Assembly: GCF_030733265.1 (NCBI RefSeq)
Contig: NZ_JASHJI010000007.1
Span: 124,001-188,000, forward strand
Length of the DNA: 64,000 nucleotides
From: Roseibium sp. MMSF_3412
Lineage (GTDB): Bacteria; Pseudomonadota; Alphaproteobacteria; Rhizobiales; Stappiaceae
Reading direction: 5' to 3'
Part shown: in pieces, positions 18,947 through 28,071 of the stretch
Layout of the letters: each line of letters starts with the position of its first letter
How positions within the stretch are numbered: the first letter of the stretch is position 1
Translations under genes and position numbers: made by a program
Notes under the pieces: model-generated
What the model was told of the DNA's origin: nothing
Seen by the model: the letters and a program-made list of their open reading frames with translations, nothing else
The model's database searches: none

Positions 18947-20347
18947 ATGGAACACTACGATCTGATTGTGATCGGCAGCGGGCCGGCGGGGCGCCGTGCT
19001 GCCATTCAGGCGGCGAAATTCGGACGAGACGTGCTGGTCGTAGAGCGCGGACGCAGGGTGGGAGGCGTATCGGTGCATACCGGCACAATTCCGTCCAAGA
19101 CATTGCGCGAAACCGTGCTGAACCTCACCGGCTGGCGCGAACGCGGTTTTTACGGCAGTTCCTATCGCGTGAAGCAGGACCTCACTGCAGCCGATCTCAG
19201 GGCACGCCTGCACATCACGCTCAATCACGAGGTCGATGTCCTCGAACATCAGTTCTCACGCAACAAGGTCGATACGGTCAGGGGCGAAGCCCGGTTTCTG
19301 GACACGAACCTGATCGAGGTCGAAGGCGACGCGGGCGAGATACTGAAATACTCGGCGGACAAATTTGTCATCGCCGTCGGAACCAAACCGTTCCGTCCCG
19401 ACTATGTTCCTTTCGACGGTGAATACGTGCTCGACAGTGACGAGATCCTCGAGCTGCGTGAAATCCCACGGTCCATTGCCGTGATCGGGGCAGGGGTGAT
19501 TGGCGTCGAATACGCGTCGATCTTCTCTGCGCTCGACGTGCACGTCACACTGGTCGAGCCGCGCGACAGCATGCTCGATTTTCTCGACAAGGAACTCGTT
19601 GCGGATTTCACGCACCAGCTCCGCGACCGTGGCATCGCGCTGCGTTTCGGTGCCACGGTGGAAAAGATCGAGAAGCACGGGCCGGGAGACTGCGAGATCA
19701 CGCTCGAAGGCGGCCGCTGCGTGCGCAGCAATGTCATCCTGTTTGCCGCGGGTCGAATGGGTGCGACGCCGAAGCTCCATCTCGACAAGTGCGGATTGTC
19801 GGTGGACCACCGCGGCAGGTTGAAAGTCGACCCGGCAACGTTCCAGACCGAAGTCGGCCACATCTTCGCAGCAGGGGACGTGATCGGCTTCCCGAGCCTC
19901 GCATCGACCTCCATGGAACAGGGGCGTATCGCAGCGTGTCAGGCGCTCGGCGAAACGGCCTACGACCCGCCGGAGTACTTTCCGTACGGGATCTATGCGG
20001 TGCCCGAAATATCGACGGTCGGCATGACGGAAGAGGAAATCAAGGAACGCGGCATTCCCTACGAATGCGGTGTCGCACGCTTCAGGGAAACCTCGCGCGG
20101 GCACATCATGGGTCTCGATACGGGTATGCTCAAGATGATCTTCTCGCTGAAGACCCGGCGTCTGCTTGGCTGCCATATCGTTGGGGAAGGGGCTACGGAA
20201 CTGGTCCACATCGGCCAGGCGGTTCTGAACCTAAAGGGAACGTTGGAGTATTTCGTCGAAAACACCTTCAACTATCCGACCCTTGCCGAGGCCTATAAGA
20301 TCGCGGCACTGGATGCGTGGAACAGGATGCCGCCACTAGACGAGTAG
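18947..20347 (+). CDS. sthA: Soluble pyridine nucleotide transhydrogenase
   Basis: A 466-residue FAD flavoprotein that moves hydride between NADPH and NAD+. The N-terminal dinucleotide motif DLIVIGSGPAGRRAAIQAAK is followed by GGVSVHTGTIPSKTLRE. Here the disulfide Cys pair of lipoamide dehydrogenases is replaced, the mark of SthA. A second Rossmann motif IAVIGAGVIGVEYASIF (about 180) and the dimerisation domain with HIVGEGATELVHIGQ follow. Length matches E. coli SthA (466). The region just upstream also holds the divergent trp leader. Confidence 0.96.
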   Translation: MEHYDLIVIGSGPAGRRAAIQAAKFGRDVLVVERGRRVGGVSVHTGTIPSKTLRETVLNLTGWRERGFYGSSYRVKQDLTAADLRARLHITLNHEVDVLEHQFSRNKVDTVRGEARFLDTNLIEVEGDAGEILKYSADKFVIAVGTKPFRPDYVPFDGEYVLDSDEILELREIPRSIAVIGAGVIGVEYASIFSALDVHVTLVEPRDSMLDFLDKELVADFTHQLRDRGIALRFGATVEKIEKHGPGDCEITLEGGRCVRSNVILFAAGRMGATPKLHLDKCGLSVDHRGRLKVDPATFQTEVGHIFAAGDVIGFPSLASTSMEQGRIAACQALGETAYDPPEYFPYGIYAVPEISTVGMTEEEIKERGIPYECGVARFRETSRGHIMGLDTGMLKMIFSLKTRRLLGCHIVGEGATELVHIGQAVLNLKGTLEYFVENTFNYPTLAEAYKIAALDAWNRMPPLDE

Positions 20348-20460
20348 TCATCTCGTTAACACTTGAAAAAATTTGCGTTTTTCGAATAGAGACCAAAACT
20401 TCTTAACGTATACACCGTTAGGATGGTGCGAATACTGATTCGTACATTGTGAAAGTTCTG

Positions 20461-21879
20461 ATGGCACGCACCCTGCTTTTGAAAAACGCGGACATCCTCG
20501 TGACGATGGATGGCGGCCGACGGGAGATCGAAAATGGCGGCCTGTTCGCCGTCGACGGTCTGATAACGGCTGTCGGACCGTCGAATGAATTGCCGGAGAC
20601 TGCCGACAAGGTCGTCGATGCGTCCGGACAGATCGTCCTGCCCGGGTTCGTGAACACGCATCACCATCTCAATCAGACACTGACGCGCAATCTGCCGGCC
20701 GCCCAGAACAACAATCTGTTTCCCTGGCTGCAGGCCCATTACCGGATCTGGGCACGCACAAATCCGGACGCGTCGCGCGCGAGCGCACTGGTCGGCCTTG
20801 CCGAACTTGCCCTGTCCGGATGCACGACCGTGTTCGACCATTCCTATCTGTTCCAGAGCGGCAACAAGGTCGACTACCAGATCGAGGCTGCCCGCGATCT
20901 TGGCGTTCGTTTTCACGCCAGCAGGGGCTCCATGTCGCTGGGAGAGAGCAAGGGGGGATTGCCGCCGGATTCATGCGTTGAAGACGAAGACGATATCCTG
21001 AAGGACAGTGTTCGCGTCATCGACCGTTATCATGACGCTTCGCTCGGCGCGATGACCCGGATCGTGGTTGCGCCCTGTTCACCGTTCTCGGTTTCAGAAG
21101 ATCTGCTGAGGGAGAGCGCCCGGCTTGCGCGCGACAAGGGTGTCATGCTGCACACGCATCTGTGCGAGACGCTGGACGAGGAACGGTACACGCTGGAACG
21201 GTTCGGCAAACGCCCCGTGGAGTGGATGGAAGGCCTGGACTGGACCGGGCCGGATGTTTGGTACGCCCATGCCATTCATGTTGACGATGACGAAATCCGC
21301 GTGTTCTCGGCGACGGGCTGCGGGGCCGCTCATTGCCCGTGTTCCAACATGCGGCTTGCCTCGGGCATCGCACCGGTCAAGAAATACATGGCGGCAGGGG
21401 TCAAGGTCGGGCTGGGCGTTGACGGCTCGGCCAGCAATGATGGCTCCAACATGCTGTCGGAAGTGCGCCAGGCCATGCTTCTGGCGCGCCTGAATCTCGG
21501 ACTGACGCCGCCGGATGCGCACGAACACGCTTCGCTGCCGCCTTCGCACCCGCTGCGCGCCGGCGAGTGGATGACGGCGAGGGAAGCCCTGGAGCTTGCG
21601 ACGCTGGGCGGAGCATCCGTGCTCGGACGGGACGACATAGGCTCGTTGCAAACCGGCAAATGCGCTGATTTCTTCACGCTCGATCTCAACGCGATCGAGT
21701 TCGCTGGCGGATTGCATGATCCGGTTGCAGCTGTCGTCTTCTGCAGTCCCAAAGGCGCGAAAACGACTGTCATCAATGGGAGGGTCGTCGTCGACGACGG
21801 CCGGATCGTGACCCTGGATATCGACAAGGTTGTCGCGGACCACAACAGGCTGAGCCTTGAACTCGCGGCGGGGGTCTGA
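20461..21879 (+). CDS. 8-oxoguanine deaminase (amidohydrolase family)
   Basis: A 472-residue zinc hydrolase of the AtzB/TrzN branch, closest in pattern to 8-oxoguanine deaminases that convert 8-oxoguanine to urate. Metal ligands are visible: GFVNTHHHLNQTL (about 65), HTHLCE (about 230), YAHAIHVDDDEI (about 265) and the Asp in VGLGVDGSASNDGSNM (about 320). It could act on another aminated purine or triazine. GTG at 20449 is an alternative start; neither start has a good ribosome binding site. Two small dyads, TAACG/CGTTA and CGAAT/ATTCG, lie at 20404-20443. Confidence 0.88.
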   Translation: MARTLLLKNADILVTMDGGRREIENGGLFAVDGLITAVGPSNELPETADKVVDASGQIVLPGFVNTHHHLNQTLTRNLPAAQNNNLFPWLQAHYRIWARTNPDASRASALVGLAELALSGCTTVFDHSYLFQSGNKVDYQIEAARDLGVRFHASRGSMSLGESKGGLPPDSCVEDEDDILKDSVRVIDRYHDASLGAMTRIVVAPCSPFSVSEDLLRESARLARDKGVMLHTHLCETLDEERYTLERFGKRPVEWMEGLDWTGPDVWYAHAIHVDDDEIRVFSATGCGAAHCPCSNMRLASGIAPVKKYMAAGVKVGLGVDGSASNDGSNMLSEVRQAMLLARLNLGLTPPDAHEHASLPPSHPLRAGEWMTAREALELATLGGASVLGRDDIGSLQTGKCADFFTLDLNAIEFAGGLHDPVAAVVFCSPKGAKTTVINGRVVVDDGRIVTLDIDKVVADHNRLSLELAAGV

Positions 21880-21950
21880 CGAGGATCAAGCGGAATGGGC
21901 GGGGCCGGATGGTAAATCCGGTCGTATTTCAAGACTGATCGCGGATCCGC

Positions 21951-22715
21951 TCAGCATAGCCAGCAGTTTTCGGGCAAGGTGGCGGCGGCGACGGTTTGAC
22001 CGTTGCCGATCCAGTCCATGATGCCTTTTTCAACGTTCACCACATTGGTGAAACCGGCCTGACCGGCAAGATATTCTGAAAGGACCTGACTGCGGCGCCC
22101 CGTTCTGCAGATGAAAACGACTTCCTGGTCAGGCCCGGAAACAAGCTTTTGCAGCTCTGTTCCGAACTCCGGATTGACGTTGCCGTTGGCGTCGAAGAAC
22201 GTGACGAGATGGGTTCCGGGAATGACACCGGTTTCCTTCCATTCGTCCGGCCGGCGGATGTCGATGACCGTTGCGCCTGCGGCAAGCATTTCCTTCAGCT
22301 TTTCGTTGCCGATGTCGGAATACTTCTTGCCTTTGACATCCAGAAGCTCGATCTCGAATTTGAGCGTGGCATTGGGCGGTATCACGCCACCTGCGCCTTG
22401 CGGTCCATAGGCCAGGTTCGGCGGTATGATCAGTTCGCGTTTGCCGCCGACCTGCATGCCTTCAACGCCTTGCTCCCAGCCCGGGATGACGCGCCTTTCG
22501 CCGAGCGTGAACGAGAACGGCGTGCCCCGGTCAACACTTGAATCGAACTTGGTGCCGTCCATCAGCCAACCGGTGTAGTGCACAACGACGGTCTCGCCGA
22601 CATTGGCCTCTTCTCCGGTTCCCTTTTCGATATCGCGGATTTGCAGTTCGGTTTGTGCAAGCGCTGAGGTGCTCACGAAAATCATCACAAAAACTGTGGT
22701 CAGCCACTTAATCAT
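21951..22715 (-). CDS. FKBP-type peptidyl-prolyl isomerase fused to a rhodanese domain
   Basis: A 254-residue exported protein with signal peptide (MIKWLTTVFVMIFVSTSALA). An FKBP domain at about 20-130 (VVHYTGWLMDGTKFDSS, GTPFSFTLGERRVIPGWEQG, MQVGGKRELIIPPNLAYG) catalyses Pro isomerisation. The C-terminal rhodanese domain at about 140-245 has EVVFICRTGRRSQVLSEYL, with the catalytic-type Cys retained. The two domains together suggest periplasmic folding plus sulfur or redox handling. The longer frame to 22787 has no family match. It is convergent with the deaminase gene. Confidence 0.92.
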   Translation of the reverse strand: MIKWLTTVFVMIFVSTSALAQTELQIRDIEKGTGEEANVGETVVVHYTGWLMDGTKFDSSVDRGTPFSFTLGERRVIPGWEQGVEGMQVGGKRELIIPPNLAYGPQGAGGVIPPNATLKFEIELLDVKGKKYSDIGNEKLKEMLAAGATVIDIRRPDEWKETGVIPGTHLVTFFDANGNVNPEFGTELQKLVSGPDQEVVFICRTGRRSQVLSEYLAGQAGFTNVVNVEKGIMDWIGNGQTVAAATLPENCWLC

Positions 22716-22826
22716 CACGCTTGGTCCATAAAGTCCATAAATCGGGTTGCCCGAGGGTCGGCGATCGGTCCCCGGAATGCAAGTCACGCTCTTTTAACGA
22801 ACGATCACGTGAAAAGGATCAGACAT

Positions 22827-23858
22827 ATGATGCGGCGCTTTGGCACATTCGGGTTCGTGGCCGGTTTCTCGGTTGGCTTTGGCCTCATCGCCGGGACGCC
22901 GCTGCAGGCGGAAGACTTTGAACTGACACTTCCGGTTGACTGCACTCTTGGGAAAGACTGTTTTGTTCAGAACTACGTCGATATCGACCCGACATCTGCC
23001 GTGTTGACCGCGTCCTGCGACCAGGCGGGCTACGATGGCCACAAGGGTACGGATTTCAGGGTCCTGAATACCTCCAAAAGCGCCGATGTGGTCGCCTCTG
23101 CGCCGGGTGTTGTGAAAGGCGTGCGGGATGAAATGCCGGATCGGCTCGTTCTCTCGGAAGATGATCGCAAACAGGTTGGCGGCAAGGAATGCGGCAACGG
23201 TGTGGTGATTGCCCATAACGATGGCTGGGAAACCCAGTATTGCCACCTGCAGCTTGGATCGGTGACCGTAAAGCCGGGGCAGAGCGTGGAACGCGGCACC
23301 AAACTCGGCCGGGTCGGCTATTCGGGTTTTGCCGCGTTTCCGCATGTGCATCTGTCCGTGCGCAAAAACGGTCAGATGATCGATCCCTTTCTGGGAACGG
23401 AAGATAATGCGCTCTCCCGTCTCGAAACCTGTCAGTCGGACGGACGCGGAACACTTCAACACGAGGACGCCCTTTGGCAGGCCGATGCAAACGGACTGCT
23501 GACCGACGGCACAGGCAAGATCATCGAGACCGGTTTTGCCGACGCTCCGGTGAAATCGATCGACGTGGAACGCGCTGATGTGCAGCCGCCTGCCGCAGGT
23601 TCATCGGCGCTTGTGTATTTCGCGCGGCTCATCAATGTCCGCAAAGGCGACCGGATCGCCTTGCGGCTGGTCGGGCCGCAGGGGGTTCTTGCCGAAACCG
23701 ACGGCAAACCGATTGAAGGGCAGAAGGCCCAATGGGTTGCCTTTGCAGGGCGCAAACTGAAGCAGGAGAGCTGGCCGGCCGGAAACTATGTCGGAACGGC
23801 AATGCTGATCCGGGATGGCGAGATCATCCAGCAGGAATCGTCTGTGCTGTCGCTTTGA
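22827..23858 (+). CDS. M23 family metallopeptidase (LytM-type), exported
   Basis: A 343-residue protein with a signal peptide (MMRRFGTFGFVAGFSVGFGL). The peptidase M23 core lies at about residues 60-190. GHKGTDFRV supplies the first zinc His and Asp, and FPHVHLSVRKNG supplies the HxH motif, so the zinc site looks complete and the enzyme is probably an active peptidoglycan endopeptidase. A C-terminal beta-rich region of about 130 residues is unassigned. ATG at 22827 follows AAAAGGATCAGACAT; GTG at 22809 is an alternative. Confidence 0.9.
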   Translation: MMRRFGTFGFVAGFSVGFGLIAGTPLQAEDFELTLPVDCTLGKDCFVQNYVDIDPTSAVLTASCDQAGYDGHKGTDFRVLNTSKSADVVASAPGVVKGVRDEMPDRLVLSEDDRKQVGGKECGNGVVIAHNDGWETQYCHLQLGSVTVKPGQSVERGTKLGRVGYSGFAAFPHVHLSVRKNGQMIDPFLGTEDNALSRLETCQSDGRGTLQHEDALWQADANGLLTDGTGKIIETGFADAPVKSIDVERADVQPPAAGSSALVYFARLINVRKGDRIALRLVGPQGVLAETDGKPIEGQKAQWVAFAGRKLKQESWPAGNYVGTAMLIRDGEIIQQESSVLSL

Positions 23859-23915
23859 TGCCTGCCGCCTTGAGCTTAAAGCCGGAGCCGAGGGTCGCAA
23901 GAAAGCGCTTTCTCT

Positions 23916-24494
23916 CTATTTGCCGGCAACCGGATCGTTGACGCTTCTGATCAGTTTCCCGAGCAGGGAAGACAGCTGTTTCTGTTCGGCCGAGGTCAGT
24001 CCGTCAAGCGCCCTGTTCTGCATGTCGACATAGTCGGGGATCATGTCCTTGACCAGTTTCAGGCCCTTGGGCGTCACGCAGACCGTAAGCGCGCGCCGGT
24101 CTTCAGGGTGTGGCCGGCGTTCCACGAGCTCCGCCCGTTCCAGTTTGTCGACCCGTGCTGTCATCCCGCCCGAGCTCATCATTGTAGACCTGTAGAGTTC
24201 AGTTGGCGTGAGCTCGTAGGGAGGGCCTGACCTGACCAGCGTGGCAAGCACGTCGAATTCACCGAGTTTCAATCCGATATCCGCATAGGCGGGAACCAGA
24301 TAGTCGCGGTTCATGATCTGGGCGGCTTCATTGAGGCGGCCGAGCAGAACCATGGGTTGAAGCTTGTCGGCGACCGACGGCACTTCCTTTTGCCACTGCC
24401 GGCTTGCCCGTTCGGCGCGGTCAATCAGCAGATCATCCGGGTCGCCGAAGAGATTCTTTGCCGTTTTCGAAGTGTCTTTGTCTGTCTTTGCCAT
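23916..24494 (-). CDS. MarR-family transcriptional regulator
   Basis: A 192-residue winged-helix regulator. The core is at about residues 60-150: GLKLGEFDVLATLVRSGPPY, LTPTELYRSTMMSSGGMTAR and the wing VERRPHPEDRRALTVCVT. The DRR motif of the wing is intact. The start is unclear: ATG at 24494 begins MAKTDKDTSK; ATG at 24533 follows GAGGAC, and a TTG at 24620 opens the frame further. It is divergent from an EamA exporter, and a perfect dyad at 24643-24660 lies between them, implying control of both genes. Confidence 0.88.
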   Translation of the reverse strand: MAKTDKDTSKTAKNLFGDPDDLLIDRAERASRQWQKEVPSVADKLQPMVLLGRLNEAAQIMNRDYLVPAYADIGLKLGEFDVLATLVRSGPPYELTPTELYRSTMMSSGGMTARVDKLERAELVERRPHPEDRRALTVCVTPKGLKLVKDMIPDYVDMQNRALDGLTSAEQKQLSSLLGKLIRSVNDPVAGK

Positions 24495-24642
24495 GTCCAA
24501 CTCGAAACTCAGGCTGTCCAGACCAGTCTGCATGTCCTCGACAGCACTGACGGGAAACCGCCGTTCTTTCAGGAATTTATCCAGGGAACCATTCCTTTTC
24601 AGGTGCGAAATGTCAATCAATTACAAGAATCTTTATATCAAG

Positions 24643-24660
24643 TATCTTGAAATCAAGATA
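24643..24660. promoter_or_regulatory. MarR-type operator dyad
   Basis: TATCTTGA-AA-TCAAGATA is a perfect 8-bp inverted repeat with a 2-base centre, between the divergent MarR and EamA genes. Its size and AT-rich TTGA/TCAA core resemble MarR/MhqR/SlyA-class boxes. Binding by the neighbouring MarR protein is inferred. Confidence 0.75.
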
Positions 24661-24720
24661 AATCTTGCTATCTATCGGCGTGTGGAGAGGCAATCTCCGG
24701 TTCAACAGTGAGGAAGCGTC

Positions 24721-25722
24721 ATGACTGTTACGGCAGAGCGTGAAAATCAGGGCGGTGCCGGTGTCGGCGAACCCGGGAAACAGAAAGCTGCCGGTGCAGG
24801 CAAGATGCTTGAAACGCCGCTGGTTCTATTGCTGATTATCGGCACGTTCCTGGCCGTTTCGACCGTCTTTGCCAAGGCGGCGCCGGATATTGGCTGGCAC
24901 CCGGTCGGCTTGTTGCAATGGTCGGTGCTGGGAGGGGCAGCAGGATTGTTTGTGGTCACCAGGCTGTTTGATTTGAGAAGGCGCAACAAAGGCCAGCGCA
25001 AGGCGGTGACCGACCGCCGTCAATTGATCGTCTATATCCTTATCACCGGAGGCCTGTTCATCCTGCCGAACATGATCGCGGTAACGGCCGCGCCGAAAGT
25101 CGGCGCCGGTTTCGTGGCGCTTTGCTATGCGTTTCCTCTGGTGTTGACCTACGCTTTCGCTGTCGTGCTGAGGCTGCAACGCTTTCAGGTGCTCATGGTC
25201 GGCGGCGTGCTTTTCGGTGTTGCAGGCGGTGTACTGCTTGCCATTTCGGGCAAAACGCTGTCGGCAGAGGCGTCCCTTTGGTCTGTCTGGGCGCTGTCGA
25301 TCCCGGTCTTTCTTGCCGCCGGAAACATCTATCGCACGCTCAAATGGCCGGAGGGAGCGAAACCGGTCGATCTGGCGCTCGGAATGATGGCATTGGGTTT
25401 TCTGGCTTTGGTCGCCTTCACCACCCTTTGGAACATTCCGACCGTACCGTCAGACTGGACCGGGGAGGCGGTGATGCTGCTGGTCGCGCAGATCGCGATC
25501 TTCGGCCTTCAATACGATCTCTATTTCCGCCTGCAGAAGACTGCCGGCCCGGTCTACCTCAGCCAGATCGGTTCGGTGGCGGCCGTGGTTGGTCTGGCGC
25601 TCGGCTTTCTGGTCTTCAACGAAGTGCCGAATGCCGCGAAGCTGGCAGCGGTTATGTTCGTCGGCATTGGTATCGTGCTCGTCACCTTGGGGCAGCGTCG
25701 GCTTTCGGGTAACAAAAACTAA
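24721..25722 (+). CDS. EamA/DMT-family transporter
   Basis: A 333-residue inner-membrane protein with about ten hydrophobic helices arranged as two EamA repeats (about residues 35-160 and 185-325). It opens with a soluble, Gly-rich 30-residue tail. The repeat ends IGIVLVTLGQRRL, typical of drug/metabolite exporters. Substrate is unknown. It is divergent from the MarR regulator and separated by a dyad, so it may be a MarR-controlled efflux carrier. The stop is 3 bases from that of the convergent ROK kinase gene. Confidence 0.88.
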   Translation: MTVTAERENQGGAGVGEPGKQKAAGAGKMLETPLVLLLIIGTFLAVSTVFAKAAPDIGWHPVGLLQWSVLGGAAGLFVVTRLFDLRRRNKGQRKAVTDRRQLIVYILITGGLFILPNMIAVTAAPKVGAGFVALCYAFPLVLTYAFAVVLRLQRFQVLMVGGVLFGVAGGVLLAISGKTLSAEASLWSVWALSIPVFLAAGNIYRTLKWPEGAKPVDLALGMMALGFLALVAFTTLWNIPTVPSDWTGEAVMLLVAQIAIFGLQYDLYFRLQKTAGPVYLSQIGSVAAVVGLALGFLVFNEVPNAAKLAAVMFVGIGIVLVTLGQRRLSGNKN

Positions 25723-25725
25723 GGG

Positions 25726-26619
25726 TCAATTCCATAGCCAGGCTGCGCCGCGAACACCCGAACTGTCGCCATGGACCGCCTTGCGGATCGGCGTGTCGAA
25801 TGTGTCGGAAAAGATGTACGGTGCCAAAGCGGGCGGCAGATCGGTGTAGAGTTCTTCTATGTTCGACATGCCGCCGCCCAGCACAAATACATCCGGGTCG
25901 AGCAGGTTCGCCGACATGGCGAGCGAACGGGCGAGGCGGCTGACATAGGCCTTGTAGATCTCCCCGGCCACCGGATCTCCCTCGCGTTTGAGCGCCATGA
26001 TTTCATGACCCTTCAACAGCGTGCCGGTTCTCTCCTTGTAGTCGAGCTGAAACCCGGTGCCTGAACACCAGCGATCGATCACGCCCTTGTGCCCGATCCA
26101 GCTGTCAGGTCCCGGAAATTCCTCCGCCGTCAGCCAGGGCACGGTAATCGCCCCCCATTCGCCGCCGATGCCGTTGGCGCCCAGATGCGCCTTTGCGTCG
26201 ATGGCAATGCCGGAACCGCTGCCTGTCCCGATGATGATGGCGTGCACCACATGCGCACCGGCACCGGCACCATCCGTCGCCTCGGACACCGCCAGGCAAT
26301 TCGCGTCGTTCTGAATGCGCACGGGTCTGCCAAGCACCCCTTCAAGGTCCTTGTCGAGTGGTTTGCCGTTCATCCAGGTTGAGTTCGCGTTCTTGACGAG
26401 CCCGGACTTGGGAGAGAGCGATCCGGGAATGCCGAGCCCTAGCGTGCCCGTTTGACCGGTCGCGGCTTCCGCAGCGTCGACAAGGAACTTCACAGCCTCA
26501 AGGCAACCCTGGTAGTCGTCGCGCGGCGTGTCGACACGTTGCCGGAAAAGTTCTTTGCCGTCCTGCGACAAGGCGATGATTTCTATCTTGGTGCCGCCCC
26601 AGTCTATCCCAAGCCGCAT
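25726..26619 (-). CDS. ROK-family sugar kinase, Mak (fructokinase)-like
   Basis: A 297-residue kinase that resembles E. coli Mak closely in several blocks: MRLGIDWGGTKIEIIAL (phosphate loop), GTLGLGIPGSLSP, LVKNANSTWMNGKP, IQNDANCLAVSEA, IIGTGSGSG, DPDVFVLGGGMSNIEELY and HGDSSGVRGAAWLW. Likely reaction: ATP-dependent phosphorylation of fructose or mannose. Unusually, the ROK zinc motif CxCGxxGCxE is absent; the aligned stretch reads DSWIGHKGVIDRW. The start at 26619 follows AAGGGGAAAAGACATC. Confidence 0.9.
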   Translation of the reverse strand: MRLGIDWGGTKIEIIALSQDGKELFRQRVDTPRDDYQGCLEAVKFLVDAAEAATGQTGTLGLGIPGSLSPKSGLVKNANSTWMNGKPLDKDLEGVLGRPVRIQNDANCLAVSEATDGAGAGAHVVHAIIIGTGSGSGIAIDAKAHLGANGIGGEWGAITVPWLTAEEFPGPDSWIGHKGVIDRWCSGTGFQLDYKERTGTLLKGHEIMALKREGDPVAGEIYKAYVSRLARSLAMSANLLDPDVFVLGGGMSNIEELYTDLPPALAPYIFSDTFDTPIRKAVHGDSSGVRGAAWLWN

Positions 26620-26988
26620 GATGTCTTTTCCCCTTGTCACCCGCCGGCTCAATCCAACGCGTAATGTGCAACGAACGTGGTTCCGAAGAAGCACAGGATG
26701 AATGCACAGAACGCACTCCGGTGCAGTGCGTTTCCGGCCGCCCGGAGAAAGGGCAGCAACGAAACGCGACCGGCGCCGAATGAACTCAGTGCACGTGGAC
26801 TTTTTTCAGAACGGGGATGTATTTGCCGAGAACCGGGCCCAATTGCAAGGGTTTACCTGCCGAAACAAACCGAAACCCGCTGGTTTTCACCACGGAACCG
26901 TCATGTCTGCGAAAGCGCTTAAAAAAGAGAGCCGGGCGCAGCCGGCTCTCCTGTTGTGTTGTTACGTGTTGCGCTGACGCCTTCGGCC
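26620..26988. other. Intergenic region between the ROK kinase and pirin genes
   Basis: About 370 bases with no supported gene. It contains the promoter side of the ROK kinase gene, an 8-bp hairpin AACGCACT/AGTGCGTT at 26710-26732 and the pirin terminator at 26921-26950. Nothing else was recognised. Confidence 0.5.
26921..26950 (-). terminator. Rho-independent terminator of the pirin gene
   Basis: Read on the minus strand: perfect 9-bp stem GAGAGCCGG/CCGGCTCTC with a 6-base loop, followed by TTTTTT. It begins about 38 bases after the pirin stop codon. Confidence 0.88.
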
Positions 26989-27924
26989 TCAGGGTCCGGG
27001 CCGGTCCGGCAGCGGGATAAACTCTTCCGCGTCGCCCGGGACCGTGTCAAAGCGCCCCTGCTTCCAGTCTTCCTTGGCCTGCTCGATCCGTTCTTTGGAT
27101 GAGGAAACGAAGTTCCACCAGATGTACCGGTCGCCGTCCATGGGTTCGCCGCCAAGAACGACGAAGCGCGCGGGATTGGGCGTGTTGTTTTCAACGACGA
27201 GATGGTCGCCCGGTTTGAAGACAAGCAACTGTGCCGGGTCGAAGGCCTGCCCGGCGATCGTTATCTGACCCGCGATCGTGTAAAGTCCGCGCTCTTCCCA
27301 TCCGGCGTCGAGGGGAACCTTGGCACCCGGGTCCAGCGAGATGTCCGCATAGAACATGTCCGACGCCGTCTTGACCGGTGCCGTGTGACCGTAAAGGCTG
27401 CCGGCGATCAGCTTTACCGAAGCGCCGTTGTCCGCGAATTCCGGTTGTTCGTCGGTGCCGTGATGCTGGAAGGTCGGATCGCCTTCTTCAAGATGCTTCG
27501 GCAAGGCGACCCAGCTTTGCAGCCCGAACAGGGGACGCGTCTGTGTCATGCGTTCGGGCCGCTCCCGCTCGGAGTGCACGATGCCCTTGCCGGCGCTCAT
27601 CCAGTTGAGCGCGCCCGGTGCAATGGCAATTTCCGTACCGAGGCTGTCGCGGTGATACATTTCTCCTTCGAAGAGGTAGGTCACCGTTGCGAGCCCGATG
27701 TGGGGGTGAGGGCGCACGTCAACGCCGCCGCCGACCAGTAGCTCTGCCGGTCCCATCTGATCGAAGAATATGAACGGCCCGACCATGCGGCGTTTCGCCG
27801 AGGGCAGGGCCCGCCGAACCGAAAAACCGCCGAGATCGGACGTGCGCGGTACGATAATCGTGTCGATCGGATCGCAACTTGATGCGACACCTGGTATGGG
27901 ATCGGGACTGTTCAACCAGCTCAT
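26989..27924 (-). CDS. Pirin-family bicupin protein
   Basis: A 311-residue protein with the pirin N-terminal cupin (VGPFIFFDQMGPAELLVGGG, VDVRPHPHIGLATVTYLFEG, with the paired metal His). MSAGKGIVHSERERPE and a C-terminal cupin with FVVLGGEPMDGDRYIWWNFV follow. Bacterial pirins include quercetinase-like dioxygenases and redox regulators; which applies here cannot be told. The start at 27924 is fixed by AAGGAGAGGCCA. Confidence 0.93.
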   Translation of the reverse strand: MSWLNSPDPIPGVASSCDPIDTIIVPRTSDLGGFSVRRALPSAKRRMVGPFIFFDQMGPAELLVGGGVDVRPHPHIGLATVTYLFEGEMYHRDSLGTEIAIAPGALNWMSAGKGIVHSERERPERMTQTRPLFGLQSWVALPKHLEEGDPTFQHHGTDEQPEFADNGASVKLIAGSLYGHTAPVKTASDMFYADISLDPGAKVPLDAGWEERGLYTIAGQITIAGQAFDPAQLLVFKPGDHLVVENNTPNPARFVVLGGEPMDGDRYIWWNFVSSSKERIEQAKEDWKQGRFDTVPGDAEEFIPLPDRPGP

Positions 27925-28071
27925 TGGCCTCTCCTTGCAGTCTAACTCTGCTCTGCCCCTTAGATAGGGCCGCAGCATGGAAAGTGTCCATTGAACAGTC
28001 TGTTTCCATCTGGTCAGCTGATCTGGAGCGTGTATAACGGCAATCCAGCAACCGCCTCCGGAAGCACTTCA

